Below, in pieces: positions 1-12,531 of a DNA stretch of 64,000 nt. The stretch's first letter is position 1; each line of letters opens with the position of its first letter. Source of the DNA: Byssothecium circinans (taxonomy: Eukaryota; Ascomycota; Dothideomycetes; Pleosporales; Massarinaceae); assembly GCA_010015675.1 (NCBI GenBank), contig ML977023.1, positions 68,749-132,748 of the forward strand. The letters run 5' to 3'. Made by a program: the position numbers and the translations under genes. Below the pieces are notes generated by a model. That model was not told the DNA's origin, did not search any database, and worked only from the letters and a program-made list of their open reading frames with translations.

Positions 1-780
1 AAAAGAAAATATTAAGGTTTAGCTTTGTTATTAAGATATCCTGTTTTGATTTTCCAATGCCAAGCTTTTGGGCGGTTCGGTGGTGTGGGCGGTTCGGTAG
101 TGGAATACGTTATAGTCTTTATGTAGAATACCTAATTATTTATTACCCTTTTTAGTAGTAGAGCTATATAGCTTATCTAATTAATTACTAGTATCTACTT
201 TATTAGCTACTTCTTACTTAGCTTCTAGCCTACGTATATAGTTAATATTACTCTTTATAATACTTTGCTTAGGTGCTTTATAAGGCCTTAAAAGCCTTAG
301 AGTAAGTAAATTTTAGTAGTACTATAGTATTAATAGACTCTCTACTAGCTTCTAGTTAATAGCTATAAACGCCTTAGAGCCTTAGCTTAGTAGTAGCTAG
401 TAATTAGTCCTATATTATATATACTATAGCACTTAAAGGGGCCCTAAGGAACTATTGCTTACATTTTATAAGTAAGGATTTAGCTATATAGAGTATAGAC
501 TAAGGTTTACATTACTACCTAAGGTAGTACTAAGTAGTTATTATATGCTTATAAGTTGCTTATTTTAAGGCTCCTAGGTAGCCTCTACTTAGCTCTCTTA
601 GGTAGCAGAGTATACTAGGTTAAAAGCTATTTAGGTAAAGATTAATAACTAATAAGCGTTATAGTACTAAGAGCTATACAAAAATTATATTAGGTAGGTA
701 AAGTTAGGAGAGTTCTAATATAAAAAACTATTAATATAGGGTTTTAGCTGCTAAGCTAGTAGTATGATATAAACTTTTGC
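1..780. repeat. AT-rich, probably RIP-mutated repeat relic
   Basis: The sequence is very AT-rich, dominated by TAG, CTA, TTA and TAT words, with many stops in all frames. The composition changes within a few tens of bases near 780 to the roughly balanced sequence of the flanking gene. High TpA with few CpA is what repeat-induced point mutation leaves in old transposon copies of Pezizomycotina. No terminal repeats or transposase motif can be read, so the parent element is unknown. It is probably the right-hand edge of a larger block that continues outside the window. Confidence 0.75.
70..103. repeat. Two-copy GC-rich tandem repeat inside the AT-rich block
   Basis: The 12-mer GGGCGGTTCGGT occurs at 70-81 and again at 87-98, a 17-bp period. 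It is strikingly GC-rich compared with the surrounding AT-rich DNA. It could be a surviving piece of a transposon end or a later insertion. Function unknown. Confidence 0.6.
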
Positions 781-958
781 TAACCATCTCAAGTTAGGCC
801 TAACGTCAAAGCAAGCCACCTAACGGAAAAGATCGGACCAGAAAGATCATATCGACCCAGGAAACCCCCCTAATGCTTTTCTGTCCTTAATCTGCGCTCT
901 GTCGGCTGCCAGCACCCTTGCTTCCTTGACACATTACACCAACTGCTCCGAGCTCAGT

Positions 959-3483
959 ATGGATGCAGCGGAATCGACAACGCCGTCGGCGCCACCTGCG
1001 CGCAACGACGGCCCCGAGCCTGACTCCAGAAACAGCCTGCGACATATTCTCGCTGCAGAACCTGCTGCCATGGACGATACGAAACTCTCCACGGCTTCGC
1101 AAGCCACCACACCTGGTCCTGGTGAGAGCGAAGGTACGCCGCGCGATCCAGAGGAAGGGATGAAGAGGGCATCAGCCATATACACGGCGAACCCAACGAC
1201 GATGCGGCGCAATGCGAACGGCAGCGTATCTTCGGTATATTCGGGGAACAAGATCAGGCACCTAAAGAAGGATGATGGCATCCCGCTCTGGCGCAAGGAC
1301 ATACAGTATGACTTTCTCAAGTACGTCTTTGAGGACGAGCAGAAGGTGTTCACCAAGTCCGACGGGCTGAAGGGCACCTTTGCGGACATATATTTGGATG
1401 CGATGGCAAAGAGTAGCAAGTGCAGCAAGATCCTGAAGGACAAGCTCTTGACTGAGCGTCCAGCGGCAATCAACATGGCCATGGTGTGCCTACTCGTGAA
1501 TGTGGGAAGGATGAACACCACGCTGAACTGTACGAACATATCGTCCCTTGGACCTCACATAGTCTAATTATAGACAGTCTTCCCCGAGATGCGGGCACAG
1601 CTGCGGACCTACCACTCGATCCCCTCGCTTCAAGCCCACCAAGACCCGAACGCCTACAAACAGCTTCAAGATGCCCCACGCCTGAAATCCATCCTCAAGG
1701 GAGCTACGGAAGACGATGAGCAGCCGAGCACAATCGAAGACATTAGAGAAAAGGCTGTGCCTCGAACAAACCCCGTGAACCTCATCTTCGTCCTCTCACA
1801 ATATGCGCCGAAGATCTCCGAGCTGCACTTCTTCCCACCGCGAGACTTCTTCGATCTCGTTATGCGCCCGAACTTGAGCAGCCGAAGCAGAGCTACAGCG
1901 TTTCTGTGGCTCATGTGGTGGTACCTTGAGAGCGACTTCTCGAAAGAGGCCGCATTGAATAATCCTTTCGGTGCAGGGCAATACAGTCCACAAGAAGAGG
2001 CGATAACAGGAGGCCTGCCAATCAAATGCCCCCCGTTCGAATTCTTGACGGCTGAGCTGGAGGCTCTCGAGAACGTCGATACTGTGGATGAGAAGAATTT
2101 TGGGGAGATCAAGCGCAAAGAGCGAGCAGGTACGGTGTCGGATCAGAAACGAGGCAGGACGTTCGCTGACCACGCACAGCCATTTTGCAGAGTGATATGG
2201 CACCTGTCGTCACCGGCCCGAAGCGTACGAACAAGAAAGGTGAGTGCTTTACTTTTTCCTGCCGTACTTTTACCACAGTCGAGCATCTCGATGTTCCCCA
2301 CATTTTTCGAATCTGCCCTATGGCCAGTTCGTGTCCGTTGATGAATCACGACTGTACAAATCTAACACGGTACAAGCTTTCAACCAGAACCCTGTATTCT
2401 CGGTGCTGGCGGACGATGGCGCTTCAACGCCTGGTAAAGAGCGACAGTCGCCCTCACATGGTAAGAATGCATACTCTCTTATATGGACGAGAAGAATGCT
2501 AACGCTAATAAGGCTCTGCGAGGGGTCGAGGCAAGCTGGCAAAGACGATGGTCGAGAGAGACTATCCTTCAGACACAGACCGGACTCGGTCAGCATCACC
2601 CCCAGGTAGTGTATACAACATGGCAAAGAAGGCCACACCGAATATGCGCATCAACACCCTGCTCAATGACGACGCTCCCGTGACCACATCGGCACCTAAA
2701 GGGCCTGGCCGAGGAAACTGGACACGTAATCGACCATCAGCTATACGAGGGTTCAAATCCAGATTCGACCAAACAAATTCACAAGACGGACAATCACCGT
2801 CTGGCAATGCAGCAACATTCTCAGGGCCCCATGGCTTCTACCTGCCCTTGAACGGTGCGGACCCATCCCATAAGCGCACCCGTCCTTTGACCCAACATCA
2901 GCTCGCAGTGGAGCAATACCGACGTCGGCGCGTAGAAGTCATTCTCGACCGCGGGGTCCGTATAGAATACAAGAAAGCTGCTCAACGCCGGCGTGCTCAG
3001 TCACCCTTCTTGCGAGCTTGGATTCGTTGCAAAGGCATGCAAGACGGCTATGACACCGACGAAGAATCCAACGCACAAGCCCTTCACCAACAAGACATCG
3101 AAGTCGGAACCAAGACACCGCCACCCATTCCAGCGGGTCTCGTTCCTATAGACTTCGGTGGCGAAGTAGACGATCGTGGCGAGGAGGCTTACCACCGTGC
3201 TAAGATGCTGAACCGAGCACTGCGGCGTATGGAGCGCTGGGATGAGAATCGAAGCATTACACGTTTGCGACCCAAAGGAGCACGCCGTCAGCCCGAGGAC
3301 GCAACAAATGGCCATAGTTTTGCGGATGACAGGGACGAAGATACCGCAGATGATGACGAAGAAATGGCTGACGCAGACGATGTGTTGGACAGGAGGGACG
3401 ATGATGACATGGAGAGTGACGAAGAGGACGAGGGGGTATACGACCCTCATATCCTACCGCCACTGCCGTCTCTTATAGGATGA
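959..3483 (+). CDS. IES1: INO80 chromatin-remodelling complex subunit Ies1
   Basis: Ies1 is a nuclear subunit of the INO80 ATP-dependent nucleosome remodeller. Proposed exons are 959-1529, 1578-2134, 2191-2239, 2284-2460 and 2513-3483, which join in frame to about 774 residues. The conserved core shows DGIPLWRKDIQYDFLKYVF, then NVGRMNTTLNFFPEMR across intron 1, then NPVNLIFVLSQYAPKISE and FLWLMWWYLESDF. The C-terminal part is basic (QYRRRRVEVILDRG) followed by a long acidic tail rich in Asp and Glu. The start is the first ATG after the AT-rich block. Introns 2 and 3 need weak splice sites (donor GTGTCG; acceptor TCGAG) to keep frame, so exon 3 and the start of exon 4 are the least certain part. 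The family call rests on recognised conserved blocks. Confidence 0.88.
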
Positions 3484-4046
3484 CGAGCATCTTAGGCCGG
3501 CTACGTGAATTTTGAAACGTGTACTATACAGATATATAGATACGGGCTCATCAGGCTAAACGGCATTGCTATGGGGGGTATCGGGGCTCGTGCTTATCTG
3601 GTGGATTCTTCCGGCTATTGTTTGGCGATATGTGACCCTCTAGAGAGTTTGATGCAACCCGGTGGACATTACTTTTTACTAGTTTGCTGTTCAATATAGT
3701 GCATGAACAATTGGACTTTGTAGCTCCAGCATAAGATAACAGGGTTACACAAATGGATATGGATCAGTGTTTAAAACTTTCTGTACCGATTTGTTGTATG
3801 ATAGCTCTTACACCTAAAATCGGATGTAAGCAGGAAGCCGTGATTACCAATTAATGCGAAGACCAATGGGATATGTGAATTAGGGCGTATATCTCTAAGA
3901 TTTCCTCTCCTGGTAAGCGCGACGCGAACGCGACTTCTGCGAACCCTCAAACCAGATTTGCGAGTGAACAACACCACTCCCCGAAGTCCCACCACTGGCT
4001 TTCCCATGTGCCTCTTTCCTTTGCAATGCTTCCTAAAGACGGGAAC
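3484..4046. other. Intergenic region between IES1 and the POLD2 homologue
   Basis: This holds the 3' end of the Ies1 unit and the promoter of the next gene. I see no gene, RNA or repeat in it. Confidence 0.6.
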
Positions 4047-5698
4047 ATGCTCAGCGACGAACCCTTGTGAGTCCTGCGCATAATTTACGGGAGAAGCTTT
4101 GCTGAGATGTTTGTAGGGAAGGCCCCACCGACCAAGCAACGCGCAATGCCTCCTCCTACCGTCCCTTACACACGTTTGAGCTAGCAAAGGGAGCGGAGAA
4201 ACATTATCAGCAGCAGTATGCGGATATGTACTTTTTACGGTTGGCACAACTGAAGAATGCGGTCAAGCAGAAGGCAGCGGAGGCTTGGGACGATTTCGAG
4301 GTATGGCAGCCTGAGTCCGGGATGAGTTAGACGAGGGAGTATGGAAAGAATAAATGTGGCTGACGATGAACAAGCTGGGTGGTGAACGGGCGAAGTATGT
4401 CGAGCGTGTGCTTGACGTGCGACAAGGCGAGCTGTGCTGGGTAGTGGGAACCGTGTACATGGAGATGGGACTCAAGCCCAATGTTTTGGATGACATAACG
4501 AAAGAGGTATTACATTCCACTCTACTTGTTAATACGGAACTGTACTGACATGCTATAGCACTGGATAGCTGCCCCTCCACCCCGCGACACCTACGTCAAC
4601 CCCTCTGGCCAGGACGATATGATGCTTGAAGACGAATCTGGACGTCTCCAAGTAACCGGCGAAACGCTGAGCACACACTACGTTACAGGCTGTATTCTAG
4701 CAGCACTAGGGACCGAACAAGCAGACGGTGTATTTCAAGTCGTCGCCACACAATACGCAGATCTACCTCGACAACCGCAACGGTGGGAACGCGAAGACGT
4801 CGAGCACACAAAGGCGAAGAAGACGAAGCCAAAACGGGAGAGAGCGGGGAAAATAGCACTAGTCTCAGGGCTAGAAATCTCGGGTACAGAGGACGGCGAC
4901 ATGACATTAGATCTGCTGCTAGAGTATCTTACAGGCGAAGCTTCAGGACCGCCAGACCAGTTGAAAGCAGCAACCATCTCCCGCCTCATGATCGCCGGTA
5001 ACTCCCTCTCACGCGCCTCACCCATATTATCCCGCGAAGACTTCGTCGCAAAGAAAAGCCAAAAGATACACTACGGCTATGACGCTTCTTCGTACAACGC
5101 TACGCCCGCCGAGAAATTCGACTCCTTCCTCGCCCAAATCCTCCCCACGCTCCCAGTAACGGTATTGCCAGGCGACTCCGACCCCGCCAACGTCGCACTT
5201 CCGCAGCAACCACTCCACCCAGCACTCTTCCCACAAAGCCGAGCATTCGCGAACCTGCCCACTCAATCAAACGAAACACTCCACGGTCTGGACTCCGTAA
5301 CGAACCCTTGGGACGGCGACGTGGAAGGATGGAGACTGCTAGGAACAGGTGGGCAGACGGTCGAAGATCTACTCAAATACGTAGAAGTTGTCGAGCCGCT
5401 AGACGCCATGGAGATGATGCTCCGATGGCGGTGTATAGCACCCACGGCGCCAGACACCTTATGGTGCTATCCGTTCCAGGACGATGATCCGTTGCTGTTG
5501 AGGGAATGTCCGCATGTATATTTCGCGGGTAATATGAAGAAGTTTGAACGGAGGGTAGTGGAGGGGCCGAAGGGGGAGAAGGTGTTGCTAGTTGCGGTGC
5601 CGAAGTTCAGAGAGTCGGGGCAGCTTGTGCTGGTGGATATGGAGAGCTTGGAGGTTGAGGTTTTGGAGTTTGGGGTTGTGTCTCCTAGGGAGGGATAA
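4047..5698 (+). CDS. POL31: DNA polymerase delta small (B) subunit, Pol31/Cdc1/POLD2
   Basis: This is the regulatory B-subunit of the replicative polymerase delta, which holds the catalytic subunit and works at the fork with PCNA. Exons 4047-4066, 4117-4300, 4375-4506 and 4559-5698 join in frame to 491 residues. The first exon is only 20 nt; its ATG lies in a frame that joins perfectly across a GTGAGT...GTAG intron. Family blocks seen are GAEKHYQQQYADMYFLRLAQ near the N terminus (OB region), then VERVLDVRQGELCWVVGTVY, PNVLDDITKE|HWIAAPPPR and MLEDESGRLQ. The C-terminal inactive phosphoesterase half follows, with TNPWDGDVEGWRLLGTGGQ and CPHVYFAGN. Length fits the family. The call is firm; only the tiny first exon is a prediction. 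Confidence 0.93.
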
Positions 5699-7262
5699 GG
5701 GGCGGAGAGGTGAGGAAGACTGAGAGATTGAGTGTGGGGTGCGTAGGCGTGGTGGTGTATGATACCCGAGCTTGTCTTACGTTTTGTATCGAGAAGGATA
5801 TATATGACATAGTAGATGTAAAACTAACTCTCCGCCTTGTAAGTGGACGCAATTATAACGAGCTCACAGGGCCGCTCAAATCAAGTTGCACCATCCATGA
5901 ACAAAATACGATTGTTGAAAGTGAGCGACTTCAATCATAAAGTTGTTGGGTTTCCCTAAACAGTAGATCTGATAACACAGCTTATCAGAGGATCGATCAC
6001 TGAGGCTCTTTGCTCTTCGCTCAAGTTCAAGCTCAACTTGATCCTGCACGCGCATACCACATGATAGCATCGAGTTTAGAGGATAGGCATGCAACATTTC
6101 CTTTGATTTGATGTGTTATCTGGTTATTAACTAGTGAAAAAGCCAAAAGTGTAGATCACGGGAGCCTAACTTCAACCTTCTTCTCTATTAATTGAGCTTT
6201 CAAGTCCTAAAAGTAAAGTAAGTAGAGACGCTCACTTGCCCTTCACAAATCGGCGTTCCCTCATCTACACCACAGTACCTAACCACTCAACTAAGAAGCC
6301 TGACGAACCAATTAACCAACTAATCTTGCAAGCTTTGTTAAAGCCTCATTAACTCCGCCTAAAAGATCTCCCCTTTTCTTTTTGCGTCTTTCCCCTCCGG
6401 CGTTCTGGTGTTTTTGCATGTGGTTTTGGTGTTGAGGGTCGCTTGCACATCCGCGCTTACATAAGCTAACCTACCGCATTCGGTAAATCTGATAAGATAA
6501 CCTCGAAAACTGTAGATCTTCGAGGTGAAATTGCACGTTCAGGTTCATTCTCGGGCTGTCCTGATCCTGATCCTGATCCTGATCTTGAGCCACCCAGCCG
6601 CACCGCACCGGGGCGAGCGCCAGCCTGCTCAACTGATCAAGCATCTCGCTCAAAGGGTCTCCCACCACATCAACGTGATTTCTTGCCACCTTTTGTTTAT
6701 GCAGTATTCTTTTTTGCGTTTGGGAAAGTTCGCTCTGCAGCTCGATTTATATGAGAATTATATTGTTTTTCTTCTTGGGTACATGGTTTCTCGTCGTGAG
6801 GGTCGCGCAAGTGTTTCGAAAGCGTCGAGGAAATGTTGCTCTCTCAGTCAGTTGGTCTTTCGTTTCCCTGGTAGGTGCGCTGTGTAATGAGAAAGGAGCA
6901 TTGATATAGAATAGAAGATTGAGAGGTTATAACAGTCACTATCCTGATGTTCATGTAATGTGTACCTACGGACGAGAAACAAAGTGTTTCTCTGTGAATC
7001 TTGTTGAATGTGGTTGCGTTCACGACTACGGAAAGGTTGATACAGAGGTAGAATTCAAACATGCATGCTTTCGCCTTTTGTTCCCTTTGCCAGCAAAATA
7101 CATCTGTATGAAGGGCGCTCCTCTTTTAAGAGAGGACAGCTATCATACCTTCGCACTTTGTGCACTATCCGAACATGACGGAGTAGTTCAGAAGCCTATA
7201 TCTTTCCGCACTGGATCCAAGATAAATCAGTGCATATACTCGGCCGTCAAGCATCCTCCGAC
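5699..7262. other. Intergenic region, converging POL31 and CAR2 ends
   Basis: About 1.6 kb between two convergent genes. Apart from a short hexanucleotide repeat at 6559-6584 I see no gene. Short open frames occur on both strands but lack start context, splice sites or family motifs. Confidence 0.5.
6559..6584. repeat. Hexanucleotide microsatellite (TCCTGA)n
   Basis: Just over four consecutive copies of TCCTGA. It lies in non-coding DNA and is probably length-variable. Confidence 0.85.
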
Positions 7263-8865
7263 TCAGTTATCCACACCAATATGCACATTCTTCTCACCGG
7301 GCGGCAGTACCTCCTCCTCCCTCTTCCCTTTCAAATTCGGCAACTCCTCCATCGCCTCCTTCAAAATCGCGATCGCACGATCGATTTCCTCTTCGGTGAT
7401 GACCAACGGCGGCGCTAGCCTGATGATATTCTGGTGAGTGGGTTTCGCCTGTTCGCCAGCATTAGTCTCTCTATTCTCTTTCACATGCGCGATCTTAAGG
7501 GCTCTACCCACCAATAGCCCCTTTTCCTTGCAGAGCATACACAAATCCCATGCACCGTGGCCATTTGTCTTGCTCTCGTCGATGACGATGGCGTTGAGCA
7601 GGCCTTTGCCCCGGATAATGCTGACCATGGGGTGGTTGAGGGAGTGGAGACCGGCGCGGAAGCGTTGGCCTAGGATTTCGGCGCGGGAGACCATGTCTTC
7701 TTCTTGGACGAGTTCGAGGGCACGGATTGCGACGGCGGAACCGAGGGGGTTGCCCCCGTATGTGGAACCGTGGGTGCCGGGCTCGATGGTGAGCATGATT
7801 TCTTTAGAGCCTAGCACGGCGGATACGGGGTACATGCCGCCTGAGATGGCCTTGCCCAGGAGAACGATGTCAGGCTTGATGCCGCTCCATTCGTAGCAGA
7901 GAAGCTTGCCGGTTCGCGCGATGCCGGTTTGGATCTCGTCGCAGATGAGGAGGACGTTGTGCTTTGCACACAGATCTTTGACTTCCCGTAGGTAGCTGTC
8001 ATCAGGGACTACGATGCCGGCTTCACCCTGGATGGGTTCGACGAGGAAGGCGGCGGTCGACTTGCCGTAGGTCTCGAAGAGTTCCCGGACGTCGTCGACG
8101 TTGTTGTACCTTATTGGCTTGTTGGTCTTGGGGTTGATGCTGCCGATGTTGGGGAGGTAGGGACCGTAGTTGTCTCGTGATTCGGGATCACTTGACATGG
8201 TGATTGCAGCAAACTATAAGCACGATTAGCATAGATCCAACATCATCCAAAAGGGCTCCTCACCGTCCGTCCATGGAAGTTCTCCTGCACGGCAAACACC
8301 AGCGCCTGATCCTGCGGTATGCCCTTGACCTTGTATCCCCACTTCCTCGCAATCTTGACCGCCGTCTCCACAGCCTCAGCGCCCGTGTTCATGGGCAGGA
8401 TCATATCGAAGCCAAACAGCTTGGTCGCGTACTCGGCGAAACGGGGGAAGACATCGTTGTAGAAAGCGCGACTGCTGAGCGTCAATCTCGAGGCCTGCTC
8501 GGTCAACGCCTTTACCAGCTCGGGATGGCAATGGCCCTGGTTCACGGCGCTGTACGCGGAGAGGAAATCGAGATAGTGCTTGCCTTCGGGGTCCCACACA
8601 GAGCAGCCGCTTGCTCGCGAGAAGACTGTGCGAGGTTACTATCGTGCTTGTGAGTGGACTGGAGGGGTGTGGTCGTACCAATTGGTAGCGGATGGTAGTT
8701 GTGAGCTGCGAACTGGGCCTCCGTTGTCATGGCTTCATTAGAAGACGCCGCATGATATTTCGTGGGATCAGGTGTGCCCGTAGGATGGAATGCACGAGCC
8801 GTAGGCTTCAAAGCCGTGCTATTGCCCCCATTCGAACTATCGTTTTGGATTGTGCCCGGAGCCAT
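7263..8865 (-). CDS. CAR2: Ornithine aminotransferase (class-III PLP aminotransferase)
   Basis: It transfers the delta-amino group of ornithine to 2-oxoglutarate, giving glutamate semialdehyde in arginine catabolism; in fungi the enzyme is usually cytosolic. Exons read on the minus strand are 8679-8865, 8264-8625 and 7263-8213, joining to 499 residues. Seen are [40 protein letters not shown] (PLP phosphate region), the PLP-ring Asp in [10 protein letters not shown], the Schiff-base lysine in [13 protein letters not shown], and [13 protein letters not shown]. The start is the first ATG (MAPGTIQ); the open frame runs further upstream but only from a GTG. The N-terminal 60 residues are low-complexity and longer than in most orthologues. 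There is no obvious mitochondrial presequence. Confidence 0.95.
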
Positions 8866-9918
8866 ATTTGCTTGTTGGTGTTGCAGTCCGGTTTGGATGC
8901 TCAGAGCGAGGGGTATGGTGGGGCGAGGTCGAGATAACGTCTTTGTTCGAAATGGGAGAAACAAAGATGTTGACTTCACCGCTTTTCTTGAGCAGAGTTG
9001 GCGTTATTAAGAGTTTTCTCGTGAGGGCCGCTGGAAGCCTATACTTGTGCTTAGCGGAAGTGTTCGTGAAGACCTGCCTTTAGTGATCAAACACGACGGC
9101 TCCCAGCGGTCGCGTGTGACGAGCGTAATTAGCGACATTCTTATTGGTCGCCCTGACCGTAGCTGGGCTTGTTTCATGGCTCGTGAGCGAATGCGCCTTG
9201 GAGGAACAAACGCTGGATCAATTGTTACAATTTCGACGTGTATGAGTTGGCATGGAGATGTGGGAGGTGGGAGTGATGAATGATCTCGGGGCTATAAATT
9301 TAAGGTTCGTGGATCCGGCAAAAGTTGTACGCGGAGTTGACATCGTGTCCTGCTCTTGCACCCCAGCTTGCACCAGTTAAATTCCGCATACATAGGTCTC
9401 GCAAATGGATTCGCAGCCTATCAGAAAAGGCGCCATAGACGGTGCTACAACCTTGGAAGTCGCAGGAACTACTCACTGGCTGCCTAGGTGGAAGTACTAA
9501 ACCAAATGACTTGAAAATCATGAATCACTGCGGCATAGCCATATAAACGAAGCTGTACAATATGTGTCAATTGCTATGTGGACAACGCTAGATACTACAG
9601 TATTGAGGCATAAGTTTGGGGACACTTGCAGCCTCGAAAACTGTAAAAAGCGTACCCAGACTTTGACGCCACTGTATGCGGAAACCACCGGTACCGCTGT
9701 CCCCAACTTTTCAGGTCGCTGTTGGAGAAGCTCGCTTTGTAGGTCCATCCGCCGTTATCTATCCGTGAAAATCGAGCCTTTGCTCCGATGAGATACCTTA
9801 GCATGCTAGCATAAGATCGTGATGCGCGTTCCCCATTCCAATCGAGCGTTGTCGTGTTCATGCATATTGCTGTCACTCATTGGGCTCTTTGAATGTCATG
9901 GCGTGCCCCAACTGACTC
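8866..9918. other. Intergenic region upstream of CAR2 and downstream of GCD11
   Basis: This contains the CAR2 promoter. I see a reverse CCAAT-type motif (ATTGG) near 9143 and a CTATAAAT at about 9291, far from any annotated start. No gene is supported. Confidence 0.5.
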
Positions 9919-11777
9919 CTAGTCTGAAAGGGGCTCTAGGACATTGCCTCTGTTAATCGTTAGCATGTTGCTCGATCAGCAGTAGAGTACAGTCAGGGGC
10001 AAAAGGCTTGATACGCTTTCCACAGTTCTTGAGGCTCAGCGTAGGTATTACTTACGCGACGATGTTTGCCCAACCAATCAACCGCCAGTGCTTCTCGATA
10101 CGCCGAGACAGAGCCACCTTCTCGCCAATCTCTGTGCATGCAGGTGATGTGAGGGAAAGCCGGGCAGCATCAGCCTTTACGGCGATGACCTTGGCGCCAG
10201 TGGCAGTGGAACCGATGTTGACCATCTACGTTTCTGTCAGTATGTCCTTGTTCATTTGCATCTTCCGTTTAACATACCAGCACTTCGTTCTTGGTCAGCT
10301 TAGCAACCTTAGCCTGTTTTCCGTCGGCGGTCTTGACCCCCAGCAATCGCCGGAGTAGGAAGTAGTTGACTTCAAGCTCAGTGTAGATGTTGGGGAGATG
10401 TCCACGTAGACCGAGCACGAATCCGACTAGACGATCGGCACGGCAGAGCGTAGGGTCGACCCGAGTACCGACACCGATGAGACCGCCAGGAACGGCGAAC
10501 TTCAGGTCGTTGTGCTCTGCAAACAGAGACACGACCCGAGAGTAGATAGGCTTGCACTGGATCTTTCCTGAGCTGTCCTTTGACACGATACCAGGTCGAA
10601 TCTCGATCTCATCACCGAGCTTGAGCACACCGGTCAAGATACTGCCACCAGCGACACCTCCCTTCAGCTCCTCGATCTCAGCACCTGGCTTGTTGACGTC
10701 AAATGATCGAATGACAATCATATGGGGCTTTGCGGTGAAGTCTCGTACGGGGACTGGGATCTTGGTCATGAGGTGTTCGTTGACGGCGTCGATGTTGAAC
10801 TTCAACTGGGCGGAAATGGGAATGATCGGCGAGCCCTCGGCGACTGTACCACGGATGAACTTGAGGATAGACTCGTAGTGAGCGGCAGCGTCGTCTTCCC
10901 GCATCAGATCGACCTTGTTCTGGAGGATGATGATGTGGTTGAGCTTCATGATCTCGATAGCTGCAAGATGTTCACTGGTCTGGGGTTGGGGACACGTCTC
11001 GTTTCCAGCAATCAGTAGCAGCGCAGCGTCCATGACTGCGGCTCCCGACAACATCGTGCTCATGAGAATGTCGTGGCCAGGGCAATCCACGAACGAGACA
11101 TGACGCTTTAACCGGTACGTGCCTTCGCATCCGTCGCGCTCGCAGGGCGGGTCCACCTCCTTCTCGCTCTTGTACGACCTATAGCATGTCGGCCGGGGGC
11201 ACTCTGGGTTGTCACACTGGTAGATCTTCGCGTTCGCATAGCCAAGCTTGATGGTGATGTTGCGCTCTTGTTCGGTCTTGAAACGCACAGTGTGTACACC
11301 TGAGATGGCTTTCACCACCGTACTCTTGCCGTGGGCGACATGTCCGATCGTGCCGATGTTTATTGTAGCTTGGCGGGAGATGATCTCGGGCGACAATGGG
11401 CTCAGCTTTGTGAAGTCTACCGTGTTCGGTTCTGGTTGTTCACTAGCGAGTGTCAGTCCACGTTCGGGTGTTGTTAAAAAAGCCGACAGTAGAAATTGTG
11501 AGTGGGCTTGCTTCCCACACTCTGGTAATGCTCTCACGATATTTTAGTGCAAATAGCTGCCGCTCTCAATATCGACTTCTCGGTCTATCCGAGAGCCGCG
11601 CGGAGCAATTGTAGGAAATAAAACTTACGGCAGGTTTGGGCGCGCGGCCGGCGGCAGGACTTCCCTCGTCTTCTTGAGTGCGGACTTGGGTTTGGTCTCT
11701 TCCACCTCCGCCTCCTCTGCCTCAGACGCGCTCTCCTCCTCGCGGTAGTCGTTTTCGGACTCTGAATCAGTCGCCAT
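9919..11777 (-). CDS. GCD11: Translation initiation factor eIF2 gamma subunit
   Basis: This is the GTPase subunit of eIF2, which carries initiator Met-tRNA to the 40S ribosome. Minus-strand exons 11629-11777, 10278-11442, 10056-10225 and 9919-9949 join in frame to 504 residues. The acidic N terminus ([11 protein letters not shown]) is followed by the G1 loop GHVAHGKS, the zinc knuckle CDNPEC...CERDGC, G3 VDCPGHD, G4 NKVDL, and the EF-Tu-like domains 2 and 3. The last intron is 106 nt and splits WANIVA from GNVLEPLSD, restoring the usual C terminus; the final exon is 31 nt. The 186-nt first intron is the longest in the gene. Identity is certain. Confidence 0.96.
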
Positions 11778-12523
11778 GATGGGTGGTTGTGTAGACGTTG
11801 GGTTTCGGTGTTGCTATAGATCGATCGTAAGGGAGAATTCGATATGGTATCGAGGAAGCGGGCGAGTGTGTTGTGGAGCAGGCAGACAGCGGGCGCCTTG
11901 GATAGAAATACTCACAGGAAGCAAAAAGGCTGACTCAATCGAGGCATGGCGGGGCTGCAAACCGGCGATACGTTCTGCCGCCTTCCGAGCCGAGCCTCCT
12001 CAAAAACTTTCCTCAACGCGCGCCAGCCTTCTCTTCTTCATTGAACAACGCAAATTTATCACACTCACTAAAAGCATTTTCGATTTTGAGATGCCCGCTG
12101 TCCTCGTGGCAGTGCGCGGTATCCATGAGAACGAAGACCGTCATGTGAAGTGGAGAACGAGACGCGGCTGATCTTGGGTGCGGTTTCTCCCTGCTTTCGA
12201 GCCGTGGGAGAGAGCGCAATGATTGGTCGCACATCCACCGTGAGCAATCACTTTTGGTTGCAAGAACCTAGTGATTGATCCTGACTGTAAGTGAAGAGTT
12301 GCAGTCCTCGCGTACGAAGCGAGATGTGTCTGTTCGTTTGCAATGGCGTATCCAACCCTGAACCATGGAGGCTGCCACAACGGTAAGATATCTATAGTGA
12401 CGACCCCATTCTGCTTTTGACTATCTAGTGACCCCGTAACAAACAAAGTTATGGAGCCTCCTTTCGTACCAACGAGTTCCGTGCCTCGCTTCGCCAGCGG
12501 TGTGGAGGTTGGAGATGGAAGAG

Positions 12524-12531
12524 TATAAATA
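12524..12531 (+). promoter_or_regulatory. Orphan TATA box, module A
   Basis: TATAAATA in the context GAGTATAAATA, followed by a pyrimidine-rich stretch and CACACACACA. An ATG at 12625 opens a 68-codon frame beginning MSAFRVECW and ending at 12831; two earlier ATGs (12572, 12606) open shorter frames. A GTATAAG donor-like site follows the VEC codons. It looks like the promoter of a small unannotated transcript. Confidence 0.45.

Noticed and set aside
2740..2770. GGGTTCAAATCC T-loop-like word
   Set aside because: It lies inside the conserved Ies1 coding exon and no tRNA arms surround it.
8866..8979. N-terminal extension of ornithine aminotransferase
   Set aside because: It starts at a GTG and has no conserved sequence; the first ATG is at 8865.
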